The notes under the pieces: generated by a model
Told to the model about the DNA's origin: nothing
Databases searched by the model: none
Seen by the model: the letters and a program-made list of their open reading frames with translations, nothing else
Shown here: positions 9,189 to 18,822 of the stretch, piece after piece
Layout of the letters: each line of letters opens with the position of its first letter
How positions within the stretch are numbered: the first letter of the stretch is position 1
Made by a program: the position numbers and the translations under genes
From: a bacterium
GTDB lineage: Bacteria > Patescibacteriota > Minisyncoccia > Minisyncoccales > Minisyncoccaceae
Length of the DNA: 43,496 nt
Reading direction: 5' to 3'
NCBI GenBank assembly: GCA_023228085.1
Contig: JALOBW010000006.1
Location: 1-43,496 of the forward strand

Positions 9189-9470
9189 TTAAACAGGTAT
9201 CTCTTTTGGTTCTTCTTTCACGGAACTCACTTCTTTAATTCCCAATTCTTCCGCTTTGGCGATTAATTCTTCCACTTTTTCCAATTCTGCTTTTCTTGTG
9301 GTAATTCTTGATTCAAGTTCTTTCTGTTCTCTCTCCAATTGGTCAATAATACAAATTTTCTTCTCGTAAAGACTTTTAAGAGAATAAACTTTTTCTTGAG
9401 TAACCGAAATCTGTTCGGTTTCTTTAAATTCTGTTTCACTAACTTTTTTATACGTGTTTTTGTTTGTCAT
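9189..9470 (-). CDS. Coiled-coil protein of unknown function
   Basis: This is a 93-residue, highly charged protein. Residues about 25-78 are a continuous heptad-like helix (LYEKKICIIDQLEREQKELE, then RKAELEKVEELIAKAEELG). There is no membrane segment or zinc motif. It lies between the fibre gene and the small membrane protein, so it may be a minor virion or chaperone-like protein. No family recognised. Confidence 0.55.
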   Translation of the reverse strand: MTNKNTYKKVSETEFKETEQISVTQEKVYSLKSLYEKKICIIDQLEREQKELESRITTRKAELEKVEELIAKAEELGIKEVSSVKEEPKEIPV

Positions 9471-9498
9471 AAATTTTATTTTAAAATTAATTAACTAA

Positions 9499-12400
9499 TT
9501 AATCTGATGTTAAAAAGACAAAATTCAATAATAAATACGAACCCGCATCTAAAATTGTTGTCCAATCAAGGGCCGTAGTGCTACCTACTGCTGTGATAAC
9601 TAAACAAATATTCCCAGCACTGATATAAGTTTCAATTCTAAAAGGTAAAGCAGCAGTATTTAATTTTTCCATTTGAACAGAATGACTTAAAATTGTTAGA
9701 ATAGTCGGCGTAATAGAAAAAGTAATTACTAAACCATTACTAGATAAAGACCAAGAACCACTTGTTGCACTTTTTGCTAAATTAGTAGCATTACTATTAG
9801 TGCAATTAAAGGTTCCAAATGTTATGGTCATATCGCCTATGTTTATATTAGTTCCGGGTGTCGCACCGGGTTGAATTTGAACAGCCATAGCTCGTAAAAC
9901 ATTTCTGCCAGTGGCATAACCTTCTAAAACATATTGAGAGGTATTTGCTTTTATATCAGAAGTTGAAGTTATCGCACCGCAAGCGAGAGTCGTTATTCCT
10001 GATACAGCACCAGCGAAAACTGCCGACTTATCTGCTGCCAAAACTAATGCCTCAAATGAAGCACCTGCTGCTGTCATTAATTCTACTGTCATTTTAGTTG
10101 GAATAAAAGTTGCCCCAGCTGCACCATTTTGGGTAAATTTTATTTCACCACCATAATCAAAACTATCTGCGTCTGAACCTACTCCATAAAAATCTAAAAT
10201 TCCTAAAATTTCCGTATCTACTGTTGCTGTATATCCAACTGTATCTTGATGTGATTTGATACATCTAAATTTTGAAGTAGAAGCAGAGTTATCATTATAA
10301 GTTTCTGAAATTATTGCTCTGCCAGTATTTAAACCTCTTGCTGTTAAATCTCCAAGAGTTGTTATCGCACCACAATTAAGAGTATTTGAAATTGTCGTTG
10401 CGGCATTTATAACCAAAGTTTGATTTGCTGGTGTGGCATTAAAAGTTCCGTATAATAAAGCACCTGCTTTTTCTAATGCTAAACTTCCTCTATCTATGGC
10501 ATCAAGATAAAAAACATTTCCAGCAGTTTCGTGCGAGCCAGCCATATAACCGAGAAATAAAGCATTTGAATTCTCGCATAAATAACCAGCCATATAACCG
10601 AATCCTGTCAAATAACTTCCGTGAATATTTTCTTGAAGAGAACTTACTCCGCCGGAAGTATTATAACTTCCATCAATATTATAATATTGAGAACTGCAAC
10701 CTGAGGCAACATTTCTTCCTCCGACAGTATTTGAATAAAGAGAACCTCCTCCAAAAGCGGAATTTAAAATTCCTTCTGTATTTGAATAAAGGGAAAACAA
10801 ACCATAAGCATCGCAATTTTGTCCGATTGTATTATTGTGTAAAGAACCATATCCCATCGCAGTCAATCCATAACCAACTGTATTGTGAGTTCCTGATGCT
10901 ACACCTATATAAATATTTTGATTACTAATATCTATAACGGCTTGTCCGTCAATATAAATTTTTCCAGCAGTGTCATTTTGTAAATTATTCGCCACTCCGC
11001 CAGTTAAACTTGCATCCGCCGTATTATCGGTATAAGTCGTAACTGAATTATTATTTATTGTTGTTAAAAGATAATAATTAGTTCCTCCTGCTTTTGTCCG
11101 ATAAATCTTTCGTTGTAAAACTGCTCCTGAAGTGCTGACTGGTATTCCACTTAAAGCAACTTGTTTATGCGTTCCGTCAACTGTAACCACATTTGAAATA
11201 GAACTTAAACTTGTTTCTCCTGCCGCAGTTACAAAAGTGACTTTATAACTATGGTCGCCGTTATCTACATTTCCAGTCCCAGTCGCTATTAAAGTAGCCG
11301 TGCAAGCAGTCGGTGCGGTAACCGAAGTAAATTTTATAGAACCGCCTTCTTTAAAAAGAACATTAGAGCCGAAATCAAAAGTTAAAGCATCTGAAATATT
11401 AGAGTAAAGTTTCATTCCTGCTGCAACTGTATATTGTAAATAACTTGTCGTTGCTCCGACATAAATTTGATCTGATATAAATTTGGCTAATTGAGTTCCT
11501 GCGGTGTTATAAATAAATAATCCTTTCTCGCCCGTGTCAGTTCCAAGACGAACGATTATATTCGCAGACCCGTCTTTTATCAAATAATTGGCGTCATTTT
11601 GGACAATCCAATCGCCGGAGGTAAATTCGCCAGCTCCGTCTATGCTTAATGAATTTCCAGTTCTTGCCCAAAAACCGTAATTGGAAGCACCCCAGTTTCC
11701 AGAACCATCGTGTTTTGGCAAACCATTAAGATAACCCATTACCACTTTTTCTTCTACGGCATCAAAAACAGAAATACGAAGATTAGCCTGATCTAAAACA
11801 ATTCTTACTCCCGAAGTGGCTGATTGTAAAAGATTGGTGCTTAAATTCCAACCACCGACAGTTCCCGAAACTGCAGTTAATACTCCAGCGCCAGAAACAG
11901 TAAAAAGATTATTTCCTATTCCTATGCCGTCAGAACCAAGATGAACACCAGCGTTAGCATCATTATAAGCCGTCTTTGTGCCAGTATATAAATAAGTTCC
12001 GATTGTGAATGAACCGATTGTGCCAGAAGTGGCAGTGATAGACCCTGTAATTGTCGCAGAATCAGCAATTAATGCTCCTGCCATACTAACACTAAAATGT
12101 GCTGAAGCAAAAATTGCGTGTCCTAAATAAATACCATTAGCATCTGCTTTAAAAATAGAATTACCAGAACCAATAGCGATTGTCGTCCCAATGATTGAAC
12201 CGCCCAGAATCGCCGGAGTTGTAAAAGTGCCGCCGGTATAATCAAACGTACCAGTAGCAATTGAAAATTTAATTTTAGTGACATCTGCCGCGCCACCAAA
12301 ATATAATCCTTCCGCTCCTTGATAATATCCAGAATGAACAGAATCTGTCCAGCTGGTCTTTCCAAATTTAAAAGTACCACCAATTAAAGTTATATCTTTA

Positions 12401-12648
12401 AATTGAGAACTTCCATCTGCATTTATCGTCCATCCGGATACACCGGGTACATAATTTGCAGATTTATAAAATCCTGATGTAAGGGTAACATTTCCCGTAG
12501 AATTTCCAGAAGTTACCAATGCGACATTTACAGAATTACTTATTTTTGATTCTACTGTATTTGTCTCTTCGTAGAATGAATCTGTTTTAATGAAATTTTT
12601 ATCATACCCTAGATCATATAAATTATAATTTTTTATATCAACCGACAT
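9499..12648 (-). CDS. Tail fibre / receptor-binding protein
   Basis: This 1049-residue protein is rich in Gly, Ser, Thr and Asn with many short beta-strand repeats, typical of trimeric fibres. The N-terminal region (about 60-130) has a virion-attachment-like segment (FYKSANYVPGVSGWTINADG). Around residues 590-720 it carries degenerate repeats of the type YGLxSLYSNTEG, FGGGSLYSNTVGG and GYMAGxxxxENSNALFLG, which look like the left-handed beta-roll of adhesin heads. It lacks an obvious S74 chaperone. The start overlaps the end of the nozzle gene by 11 bases. It probably binds the host surface. Base composition is richer in G+C than neighbouring small genes. Confidence 0.75.
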   Translation of the reverse strand: MSVDIKNYNLYDLGYDKNFIKTDSFYEETNTVESKISNSVNVALVTSGNSTGNVTLTSGFYKSANYVPGVSGWTINADGSSQFKDITLIGGTFKFGKTSWTDSVHSGYYQGAEGLYFGGAADVTKIKFSIATGTFDYTGGTFTTPAILGGSIIGTTIAIGSGNSIFKADANGIYLGHAIFASAHFSVSMAGALIADSATITGSITATSGTIGSFTIGTYLYTGTKTAYNDANAGVHLGSDGIGIGNNLFTVSGAGVLTAVSGTVGGWNLSTNLLQSATSGVRIVLDQANLRISVFDAVEEKVVMGYLNGLPKHDGSGNWGASNYGFWARTGNSLSIDGAGEFTSGDWIVQNDANYLIKDGSANIIVRLGTDTGEKGLFIYNTAGTQLAKFISDQIYVGATTSYLQYTVAAGMKLYSNISDALTFDFGSNVLFKEGGSIKFTSVTAPTACTATLIATGTGNVDNGDHSYKVTFVTAAGETSLSSISNVVTVDGTHKQVALSGIPVSTSGAVLQRKIYRTKAGGTNYYLLTTINNNSVTTYTDNTADASLTGGVANNLQNDTAGKIYIDGQAVIDISNQNIYIGVASGTHNTVGYGLTAMGYGSLHNNTIGQNCDAYGLFSLYSNTEGILNSAFGGGSLYSNTVGGRNVASGCSSQYYNIDGSYNTSGGVSSLQENIHGSYLTGFGYMAGYLCENSNALFLGYMAGSHETAGNVFYLDAIDRGSLALEKAGALLYGTFNATPANQTLVINAATTISNTLNCGAITTLGDLTARGLNTGRAIISETYNDNSASTSKFRCIKSHQDTVGYTATVDTEILGILDFYGVGSDADSFDYGGEIKFTQNGAAGATFIPTKMTVELMTAAGASFEALVLAADKSAVFAGAVSGITTLACGAITSTSDIKANTSQYVLEGYATGRNVLRAMAVQIQPGATPGTNINIGDMTITFGTFNCTNSNATNLAKSATSGSWSLSSNGLVITFSITPTILTILSHSVQMEKLNTAALPFRIETYISAGNICLVITAVGSTTALDWTTILDAGSYLLLNFVFLTSD

Positions 12649-14071
12649 AATTTAATGTTACGTTAACCTCTGGAAAATCTATACCGATTATCTCGACTGA
12701 TTTTCCTTGACCTTGTATTCTAAATTCAAAATATCTTCCACTAATACTTCCAATAATTTCTTCAACATCATTATTAACTTTACTTTTATTTCCCAATGGT
12801 CTAAATTCTCCTTTCTCATCAATTCTGCATGTAAATATTCCGTTACGAACATTTTTTGTATAAATTACGTATTTTGATAATTCTTTTTTTCTTCCGCGCG
12901 TACCAAATTCTTGAGATTGATATTGAATTAACCAATTAATAGGAGATCCATCGTCATCATCTCCTTCAAATATTTTCCAAATATTTCCATCATCATCTCC
13001 GGCCATTATTAATTCATCTCCATCTGAATCAATGTATTGGTGCCATAATTTAAATTCTTTAGGAAAACTTAAAAGTGACCAATTTTGACTTTCTATATTA
13101 TAAATAATAACGCAATTTGTAAGATCTAAATCATCAATAGAAATATCTCCTATTGAATAAATAATTTGTTCTCCTGTTCCCCATCCGGAAATTTTAGAAT
13201 AATAACTTGCCGGAATGGCATCAATAATTTTTTGGATTCTTCTTGATATTTTTCTAGGATATCCTCCAGTCGTTTCGTATATTCCTCTTTTATTAAAATA
13301 ATAACAACATTGCCGAGTCATAATAACTGATTCTTGAGTCGGTGTTCCGATAGTAATTAAATCATCCGGATATGTTGACGATCCATCCCATCTTTTAAGA
13401 GAACGTTCTTTAAAAATCAGAAAGTATCCCGGCACTTTTGCCAAAGCACTGATTGCACCAGCTCCTTCTTCCGGTTCAATATCTATATAACCATTTCCCG
13501 ATGTCCAAGATATTGTTACGCCATTTTGAATTGAAGAAAAATATAATCTATCTGGATATACAGGATCCCCTGCGGCAAATAATCTATCTTGCCATTCGCG
13601 GATCATCGTAACTGCCGGCATATTTCCAACATCTAAATTTCCTCCAGTAATTACCCAATTCGTTCCATCATCAGTACTCATTGATTCTGCACCATTTACT
13701 GCGATCGTAGTATCGAGAAATGTTTCAAATCTAACTTTTAAATCTTTAGTAATATCATTCTTCGCTAATGACCATGTCGCGCCGCTTAATGCATAAATAT
13801 CAGCATTAATATCAGATGAATCATTAAAAATTGCGATTGGAACTTTAAGTCCGGCTGTAGTTATGTGTTGATAAAGACCAATACATGATTTTCCACTAAC
13901 AATTTGATTTCCCAATTGTGTTGTTCCTGGCCTAAGTACGGCCCGGCCAAGTATTTCATCAAAAAGAAAATTAACTCCCAAATATACCGAATTAACCGGC
14001 AAAATACTTGTATCTACGAATTGAATTATTCCTTCCGAACAATCTCTTATTTTTTGGTCTGATAATTTCAT
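12638..14071 (-). CDS. Tail nozzle / hub protein, beta-propeller-like
   Basis: This 477-residue protein has the features of the P22 gp10 / T7 gp12-type nozzle proteins: IREWQDRLFAAGDPVYPDRLYF (about 186-208), blade-like beta repeats and KVPGYFLIFKERSLKRWDGS. The final part (IGSISGRYFEFRIQG) fits the tail end of such proteins. The nozzle closes the short tail and holds DNA until ejection. It lies directly after the adaptor gene and overlaps the fibre gene, which is the expected order adaptor-nozzle-fibre. Assignment is by pattern recognition and gene order. Confidence 0.65.
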   Translation of the reverse strand: MKLSDQKIRDCSEGIIQFVDTSILPVNSVYLGVNFLFDEILGRAVLRPGTTQLGNQIVSGKSCIGLYQHITTAGLKVPIAIFNDSSDINADIYALSGATWSLAKNDITKDLKVRFETFLDTTIAVNGAESMSTDDGTNWVITGGNLDVGNMPAVTMIREWQDRLFAAGDPVYPDRLYFSSIQNGVTISWTSGNGYIDIEPEEGAGAISALAKVPGYFLIFKERSLKRWDGSSTYPDDLITIGTPTQESVIMTRQCCYYFNKRGIYETTGGYPRKISRRIQKIIDAIPASYYSKISGWGTGEQIIYSIGDISIDDLDLTNCVIIYNIESQNWSLLSFPKEFKLWHQYIDSDGDELIMAGDDDGNIWKIFEGDDDDGSPINWLIQYQSQEFGTRGRKKELSKYVIYTKNVRNGIFTCRIDEKGEFRPLGNKSKVNNDVEEIIGSISGRYFEFRIQGQGKSVEIIGIDFPEVNVTLNYVG

Positions 14072-14076
14072 TTATT

Positions 14077-15444
14077 TTAAAATTTAATTTGATTCAATAA
14101 TGGACGAGTTTTATATTTCTGGCCGTGAGTTCTAAGTTCAATGCTTATGGCATCATTTAAAATAGTATTAAATAATCCATAATCAGCATCATTTGGATCG
14201 CGCATTCCATCATTTTTAAGTTGTCCCCTAATTGCCCAAGTTAACCAATATTTAACCATGTCATATCTGGATAAATCTAAAGTATCATTATCACTGTCAA
14301 CGCTTGGCGCTTCTTTCCAATAATCCATCCATCCATTTTTATAAATATAAGACGCGGAACAAAGTGGCCAAAATCTGATATAACCATCATAAACTGTAAA
14401 AATATCAGGATTTCCCTCTTCGTAATCTCCTTGCCATACATCGTCCCCGGCGGTCAAAGTAGCTGTAATAGCCCCGTCACCACTCGCTGGGATTCCCGTA
14501 ATTGCCCCTGTGGTCCGATCAATGGCCGTATAGGTGATAACTTGGCCTTTAATCATTACATCCCCTGAATCTGGAAAATCATGAGGATCATCCACTGTGA
14601 TTGTTATATCTCCGGCAATCGCCCCAGAACTTAGAAGTGCATGATTAACTCCTTCCAAATATTCTTCAAATTCTGTTTTATCTTTATAAGTTAAATTTTT
14701 ACCGCTACCTATTCTGAATCCAAGTACTGATTTATAAGAATATTGCCATGCATCAGAAGGCATCGCAAATTTATTTATTCCGCGACTTGTAGCTCCCAAA
14801 CTATAATCAAATTCTTGAAGATTATGCCATTTTTTTAATTTACCTCGCGCGAATTGCAAACAATTATTTATTTCTTCTATACAAAAATCTTTAGTTACAT
14901 TCTCAGTGAATTCAGTTTTATTTCTTTTTAAAGCATAATCTATGGCCGCTCCGACCGTATTATCTCCATATCCGTTATAAGGAATCGGATCTGAATAATC
15001 AGAATAACTTCCTGCTCCAATAGTATTTTTTAATCTTGTAAAATAATATCCCGATGAATATGTACTATCGTCATATTGAGTATTAATTTCATCTGCTTGA
15101 ATATTAATGGTATCAAGAACTGTTTTTGTGCCGGCGATTGTTACTGCATGACTAAATTCAACCTGATCATATTTTATTATATAAACAGGTGTTCCTTGAA
15201 CATGGTCAAAGACACAGTTAGAAGCTAAAAATACCGAAAGACTGCTCGGCGGTGTAGTCGCGTGAGTTTTTATTACTTCTGATTTTTCGTCTCCCGGTTC
15301 TCCAATAAATAAAATTAAATTTACTGCGAATCCGATTATACTTTCAACAGGTAATGTTGAATCTCCAGCCGACACATCACTGGTTAAAAATGTAAGTTTT
15401 TTATCTTTTATTAATTCTAAATTATTTAGAAAAATTGTTTTCAT
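14077..15444 (-). CDS. Head-tail adaptor protein
   Basis: This is a 455-residue protein. The central and C-terminal parts resemble tail-tube/adaptor proteins of short-tailed phages (P22 gp4, T7 gp11 type): a helical segment EEINNCLQFARGKLKKWHNL (about 189-208), then a strand-rich middle and a helical end beginning LDLSRYDMVKYWLTWAIRGQ. The N-terminal ~160 residues are an extra beta-sandwich-like domain, and another such insert lies near residues 265-330. It should bind the portal and receive the nozzle protein encoded next. The assignment rests on order and general pattern. Confidence 0.6.
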   Translation of the reverse strand: MKTIFLNNLELIKDKKLTFLTSDVSAGDSTLPVESIIGFAVNLILFIGEPGDEKSEVIKTHATTPPSSLSVFLASNCVFDHVQGTPVYIIKYDQVEFSHAVTIAGTKTVLDTINIQADEINTQYDDSTYSSGYYFTRLKNTIGAGSYSDYSDPIPYNGYGDNTVGAAIDYALKRNKTEFTENVTKDFCIEEINNCLQFARGKLKKWHNLQEFDYSLGATSRGINKFAMPSDAWQYSYKSVLGFRIGSGKNLTYKDKTEFEEYLEGVNHALLSSGAIAGDITITVDDPHDFPDSGDVMIKGQVITYTAIDRTTGAITGIPASGDGAITATLTAGDDVWQGDYEEGNPDIFTVYDGYIRFWPLCSASYIYKNGWMDYWKEAPSVDSDNDTLDLSRYDMVKYWLTWAIRGQLKNDGMRDPNDADYGLFNTILNDAISIELRTHGQKYKTRPLLNQIKF

Positions 15445-15467
15445 ATTTAATTTTAATCTTTAAATTT

Positions 15468-15890
15468 TTAGTACATTACTGTAGATTTGATTGTGAAGTT
15501 TCCGGTCGGGGCCGCTCCGTCAGTTATAACTAATTCAGCTTTAAAAAATGCAATTGCTCCCAATGTTTCTTTATCAAGAAATAAAATATCCGTACCTGCA
15601 GAGGCACGAACTTTTGATGAAATTCTTGTTTTGTTTTGAGCATTAGTATTGGCAACATTATCTATCAACATATTATATTGATAAAAATTTGTGCCATCAT
15701 TTGAAACGTAAATCTTTAGTTCTCCCGAGCGATTATTAACTGTTCCACCCTCGGTTAAACTTAACATAATTGACTTTGCTCCTGCGCAAAGTTCAGCTTT
15801 AGCGTCTGCTACGGCGACGCTGGCCGTTATAGCATCGTGAATAGTTTGTTTATAAACAATACCTTCTGTGTAAGAATAATGTTGACTCAT
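15468..15890 (-). CDS. Beta-rich minor virion protein
   Basis: This 140-residue protein is almost all beta-strand, with ELKIYVSNDGTNFYQYNMLI in the centre and NFTIKSTVMY at the end. It looks like a compact beta-sandwich of the kind found in head completion or decoration proteins. It has no membrane segment or enzyme motif. It lies between the DUF3008-like gene and the adaptor. No family recognised. Confidence 0.5.
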   Translation of the reverse strand: MSQHYSYTEGIVYKQTIHDAITASVAVADAKAELCAGAKSIMLSLTEGGTVNNRSGELKIYVSNDGTNFYQYNMLIDNVANTNAQNKTRISSKVRASAGTDILFLDKETLGAIAFFKAELVITDGAAPTGNFTIKSTVMY

Positions 15891-15924
15891 ATGATTATAA
15901 TTTTAATTGTTAATTTTTTTAATT

Positions 15925-16125
15925 TTAGGAATACCAAGTTTTAACATTGACTTTTTTTGGCAAAATTTTCCTTGGCGTTGAAGCAAATTCTTCGAGTTGT
16001 TTTTTAGTCATTGATTCAGCCATTTGTTTTGATGCTCCGAGTAATTTTCTTTTTGGAATTTTACCTTTTTTTGCCGCCAAGGCTATTGCCATTGCTTCTT
16101 GCTGTGCTTTTGATTTTGCCGGCAT
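15925..16125 (-). CDS. DUF3008-like small basic protein
   Basis: This is a 66-residue protein beginning MPAKSKAQQEAMAIALAAKK and continuing SMTKKQLEEFASTPRK. The opening MPAKSKxQQ and the later ‘S-M-K-K-x-x-x-E/D-F-A-S-T’ pattern match the DUF3008 family of small phage and bacterial proteins of unknown function. It is very basic and may bind nucleic acid. It follows a structured intergenic stretch and precedes the virion genes for the adaptor and nozzle. Confidence 0.7.
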   Translation of the reverse strand: MPAKSKAQQEAMAIALAAKKGKIPKRKLLGASKQMAESMTKKQLEEFASTPRKILPKKVNVKTWYS

Positions 16126-16179
16126 AAATTTTAATTTTTATTATTTTTTCTTTAACTAAGATTCTTAAGATCCTGTTGC

Positions 16180-16210
16180 CCGGGCTTTGACTTTAAAAAT
16201 CAAAGCCCGG
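16180..16210 (-). terminator. Perfect 11-bp GC-rich hairpin (terminator-like or RNA-processing element)
   Basis: Arms 16180-16190 and 16200-16210 are perfectly complementary with a 9-base loop. The stem is much richer in G+C than its surroundings. Neither strand has a U-tract directly after it, so a classic intrinsic terminator is not certain; it could protect the 3' end of the upstream mRNA instead. It lies between the 853-residue fibre-like gene and the DUF3008-like gene. Confidence 0.6.
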
Positions 16211-16214
16211 AGTC

Positions 16215-16248
16215 AAAGGATTTGAATCTAACCTTTATCATTAGATTC
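16215..16248 (-). other. Second intergenic stem-loop with T-arm-like sequence
   Basis: Arms 16224-16230 and 16242-16248 pair perfectly (7 bp, 11-base loop). An alternative pairing joins 16215-16219 with 16232-16236 and encloses the minus-strand string TTCAAAT, a T-loop consensus. The two pairings exclude each other. A normal tRNA cannot be built here because no matching acceptor stem is present. Function unknown. Confidence 0.35.
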
Positions 16249-16260
16249 TATTTTAAACTA

Positions 16261-18822
16261 CTAAGCTACAGTACATCCATTATTCGAAATGACATACCAT
16301 TTACTGTTAGTGAACATCAGTAAGCAAGAATCTCCCACATCATTAAATTTAATTGTGGCAAATCCTCCTGGATTGGCCGGAGTAAGCGTTCCTTCTCCGC
16401 CATCTGATAACATTATACAGAATTTGAGTTGTCCTTCCGTACCGTCAGCAAGTGTTAATGCATCTGCCGCAGTTGTAGTGATTTCTGTGATCGATGAGAC
16501 CACATCTACCGCTCCAGCTCCAGTTAATGACTGAGTCTTGCTCATTAAAACCACATTGGCTAAATCAATTTGTCCCGAACCATTCGGGGATAAAGTGATA
16601 TTGCCATTAGCACCATCGGTAATAGTGATATCACCAGTAGTACCATTTCCAGTTTTAAGAATCAAGTCATAATTTCCAGATGATTGAACAATCGCGGCTG
16701 CCGCACCAGTACCAACTTGGATACCAGCGAGATCAGCATCAAGACGCATCTTCTCTGTTAATGTGCCAGCCACATCGACATAAAATGCCATGATTCCGTC
16801 GGGATTAGCCGCGGCAATATCTTTGGCAATTACATCGATTCTTGCATAACTCTCGGCGGCTGCCGCATCGTCGATTCCCGTGAAGAGAATTCTACCGACG
16901 ACATCATTCGCGGCCGCTGATGCAGACACATGATTAAGTTGAAGAACAGCACCCAATGCACCTGCATCGGTGTTATTTATTTCAACTACACCAGTTGTAT
17001 TGCAAACGAGTTTAATTGCACCTGCAGCACCATCAACGATATTGATGTAACTTGAATTGGTCCCAGAATTGGTTTCGAGTTTAAGATCATATGCACCACT
17101 TGAACTGATAGTTCCGGCTGCCGCTCCTGATCCAACCAATATAATTCCTGCTCCATTTGGAATCAGGCTGATTGCGCCATCAGCGCCGTCAGTAATAGTG
17201 ATTAAACTAGAGGTAGTCCCCGAGTTTGTACTCAAGGTCAAATCGTAAGCTCCATTTGAAGTTACGATTGCAGCGGCTGCTCCGCTACCAACAACTAATC
17301 CATTGACATCTGAGTCAAGGGTTAATATAAGGGTAACAGTATTAGCTTTCATCACGTAGAATAATAAATCGGCATCAGTGCTACCGGCTGTTACGTCAGT
17401 TATCACTGTATCGATTCTTGACATTACTTCTACGTTAGCACTGGCATCTTTAGCATAAACTGCAATTCTTCCAGCAACATCACTGTTGGCCGGAGAAGCG
17501 GAGTTATGATAAAGTTTTATCCACGCGCCAAGTGCGCCTGCGTTTGTACATACACCTTCAAATACTGCACCAGCTCCGCTTGTCGTTGAATAAACGACCG
17601 AAGGAGTGTTGGTATCAGTACCTGAGAAACCGAATCTTGCGACTGTACCACCTGCAGCGATTTCGCCATCAGCTGTTACTTCTAAAACGGCCTTAGTTGA
17701 AGCTAATGCTCCACCGCCATTAATTACAGCTACTGAATTATCAACGGAGTCTCCATCGAGAACCATCGCTTGCATCAATTTAGATGCACCGACAAATTCT
17801 ATACCAACGGAAGTTTCAACAGGAGTTCCAGACGGAGCAATTCTAATTTGATTTGATCCTGCGGCAGAATTGCCGGAAGAATTAATCAATAAAATTGCTT
17901 TATTGTCAGCGGTTACTCCAGATGAAGTTACTGTGATAACATTTTCTGATGTTTGAATACCTGTAATTTCTAAAGCTTTCGTAGAATTAACGCCGGAAGC
18001 AATGAGGGTTGCCCCGTCAACGCCAACGCTAAATCTAACTGAGCCGTCATTACAAGTTAAAAATGTTCCACCAGAAAAACCAGAAGCTGTGGTCACTAAA
18101 TTGATCATATTACCTGAAGTCACGCCATTGGCGGTAATCAAGATAACATTTCCCGTAGTGACTGCAGCAGCAACGACTGTTAAGGCCGCATCGGTGTCGT
18201 CATTTGTCAATGTAATTTTACCATTTGAAATTACGACATCACCTGCTGTGACTGTGAGACAATCAGTATCAGCTGTTCCGGTAATAGTAATTGAAGCAGT
18301 GGCTGTTAATGCCGGACCGATAGTTACCGCACCGGTAGAAGTTCCACCGATTATAATAGTACCAGTTCCAGTAGCATCAATTGTAAGATTAGCCGCAGCG
18401 GTTAAACTTTCGGCTATTAAACTTGCAAAAGTTCCAGCACCTGCGGAAGTTACTGACCATGTACTTGATGTACCAGTAACATCATTACCAGTTCCTGAAT
18501 TAGAGAATGCTAAAAGTGCGCCGGTCGCTGTAGCTTGCGCTGCGAGCGTTAAAGCGACTGAAGATTCTCCAGCTAATAACTGAATTGTAAATGTGCCATC
18601 GTCTATGGATAAAGTTTTATCTAAATCATACAGGTCGTCCCATGTTGACACTCCCCCGGCACTTGATACGGAGACCCAAGATGAGCCATTCCAATATTTA
18701 AGTGATCCGGAAACAAATGCCAAACCGCGCCGATTCGCATCGGTGTCGGTAGGATTCGCTGAATAATTTACTAATTCTAACCAACCAATAGACGATTTAA
18801 CGAAATTATCTGTTTCTGCCAT
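16261..18822 (-). CDS. Repetitive beta-structured virion protein (fibre or head fibre)
   Basis: This 853-residue protein is dominated by Ala, Gly, Ser and Thr in short beta repeats. Three related blocks of about 50 residues begin near 507, 560 and 697 (consensus VGSGAAAAIVxSxGxYDLxL, then ITDGAxGxIxLxPNGxG). Further units such as NHVSASAANDVVGRILF recur twice. The N-terminus (LKYWNGSSWVSVSSAGGVST) resembles fibre attachment domains. Its codons are clearly richer in G+C than those of the early genes, which suggests separate acquisition or strong amino-acid bias. It lies between the capsid genes and the adaptor, so a head fibre or an accessory adhesin is plausible. Confidence 0.6.
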   Translation of the reverse strand: MAETDNFVKSSIGWLELVNYSANPTDTDANRRGLAFVSGSLKYWNGSSWVSVSSAGGVSTWDDLYDLDKTLSIDDGTFTIQLLAGESSVALTLAAQATATGALLAFSNSGTGNDVTGTSSTWSVTSAGAGTFASLIAESLTAAANLTIDATGTGTIIIGGTSTGAVTIGPALTATASITITGTADTDCLTVTAGDVVISNGKITLTNDDTDAALTVVAAAVTTGNVILITANGVTSGNMINLVTTASGFSGGTFLTCNDGSVRFSVGVDGATLIASGVNSTKALEITGIQTSENVITVTSSGVTADNKAILLINSSGNSAAGSNQIRIAPSGTPVETSVGIEFVGASKLMQAMVLDGDSVDNSVAVINGGGALASTKAVLEVTADGEIAAGGTVARFGFSGTDTNTPSVVYSTTSGAGAVFEGVCTNAGALGAWIKLYHNSASPANSDVAGRIAVYAKDASANVEVMSRIDTVITDVTAGSTDADLLFYVMKANTVTLILTLDSDVNGLVVGSGAAAAIVTSNGAYDLTLSTNSGTTSSLITITDGADGAISLIPNGAGIILVGSGAAAGTISSSGAYDLKLETNSGTNSSYINIVDGAAGAIKLVCNTTGVVEINNTDAGALGAVLQLNHVSASAAANDVVGRILFTGIDDAAAAESYARIDVIAKDIAAANPDGIMAFYVDVAGTLTEKMRLDADLAGIQVGTGAAAAIVQSSGNYDLILKTGNGTTGDITITDGANGNITLSPNGSGQIDLANVVLMSKTQSLTGAGAVDVVSSITEITTTAADALTLADGTEGQLKFCIMLSDGGEGTLTPANPGGFATIKFNDVGDSCLLMFTNSKWYVISNNGCTVA

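Noticed and set aside
16175..16270. A normal tRNA gene in the 16.2-kb gap
   Set aside because: A T-loop-like string and an anticodon-like loop can be found, but no acceptor stem or D-arm fits in the right order, and the T-stem would need a 12-base loop.
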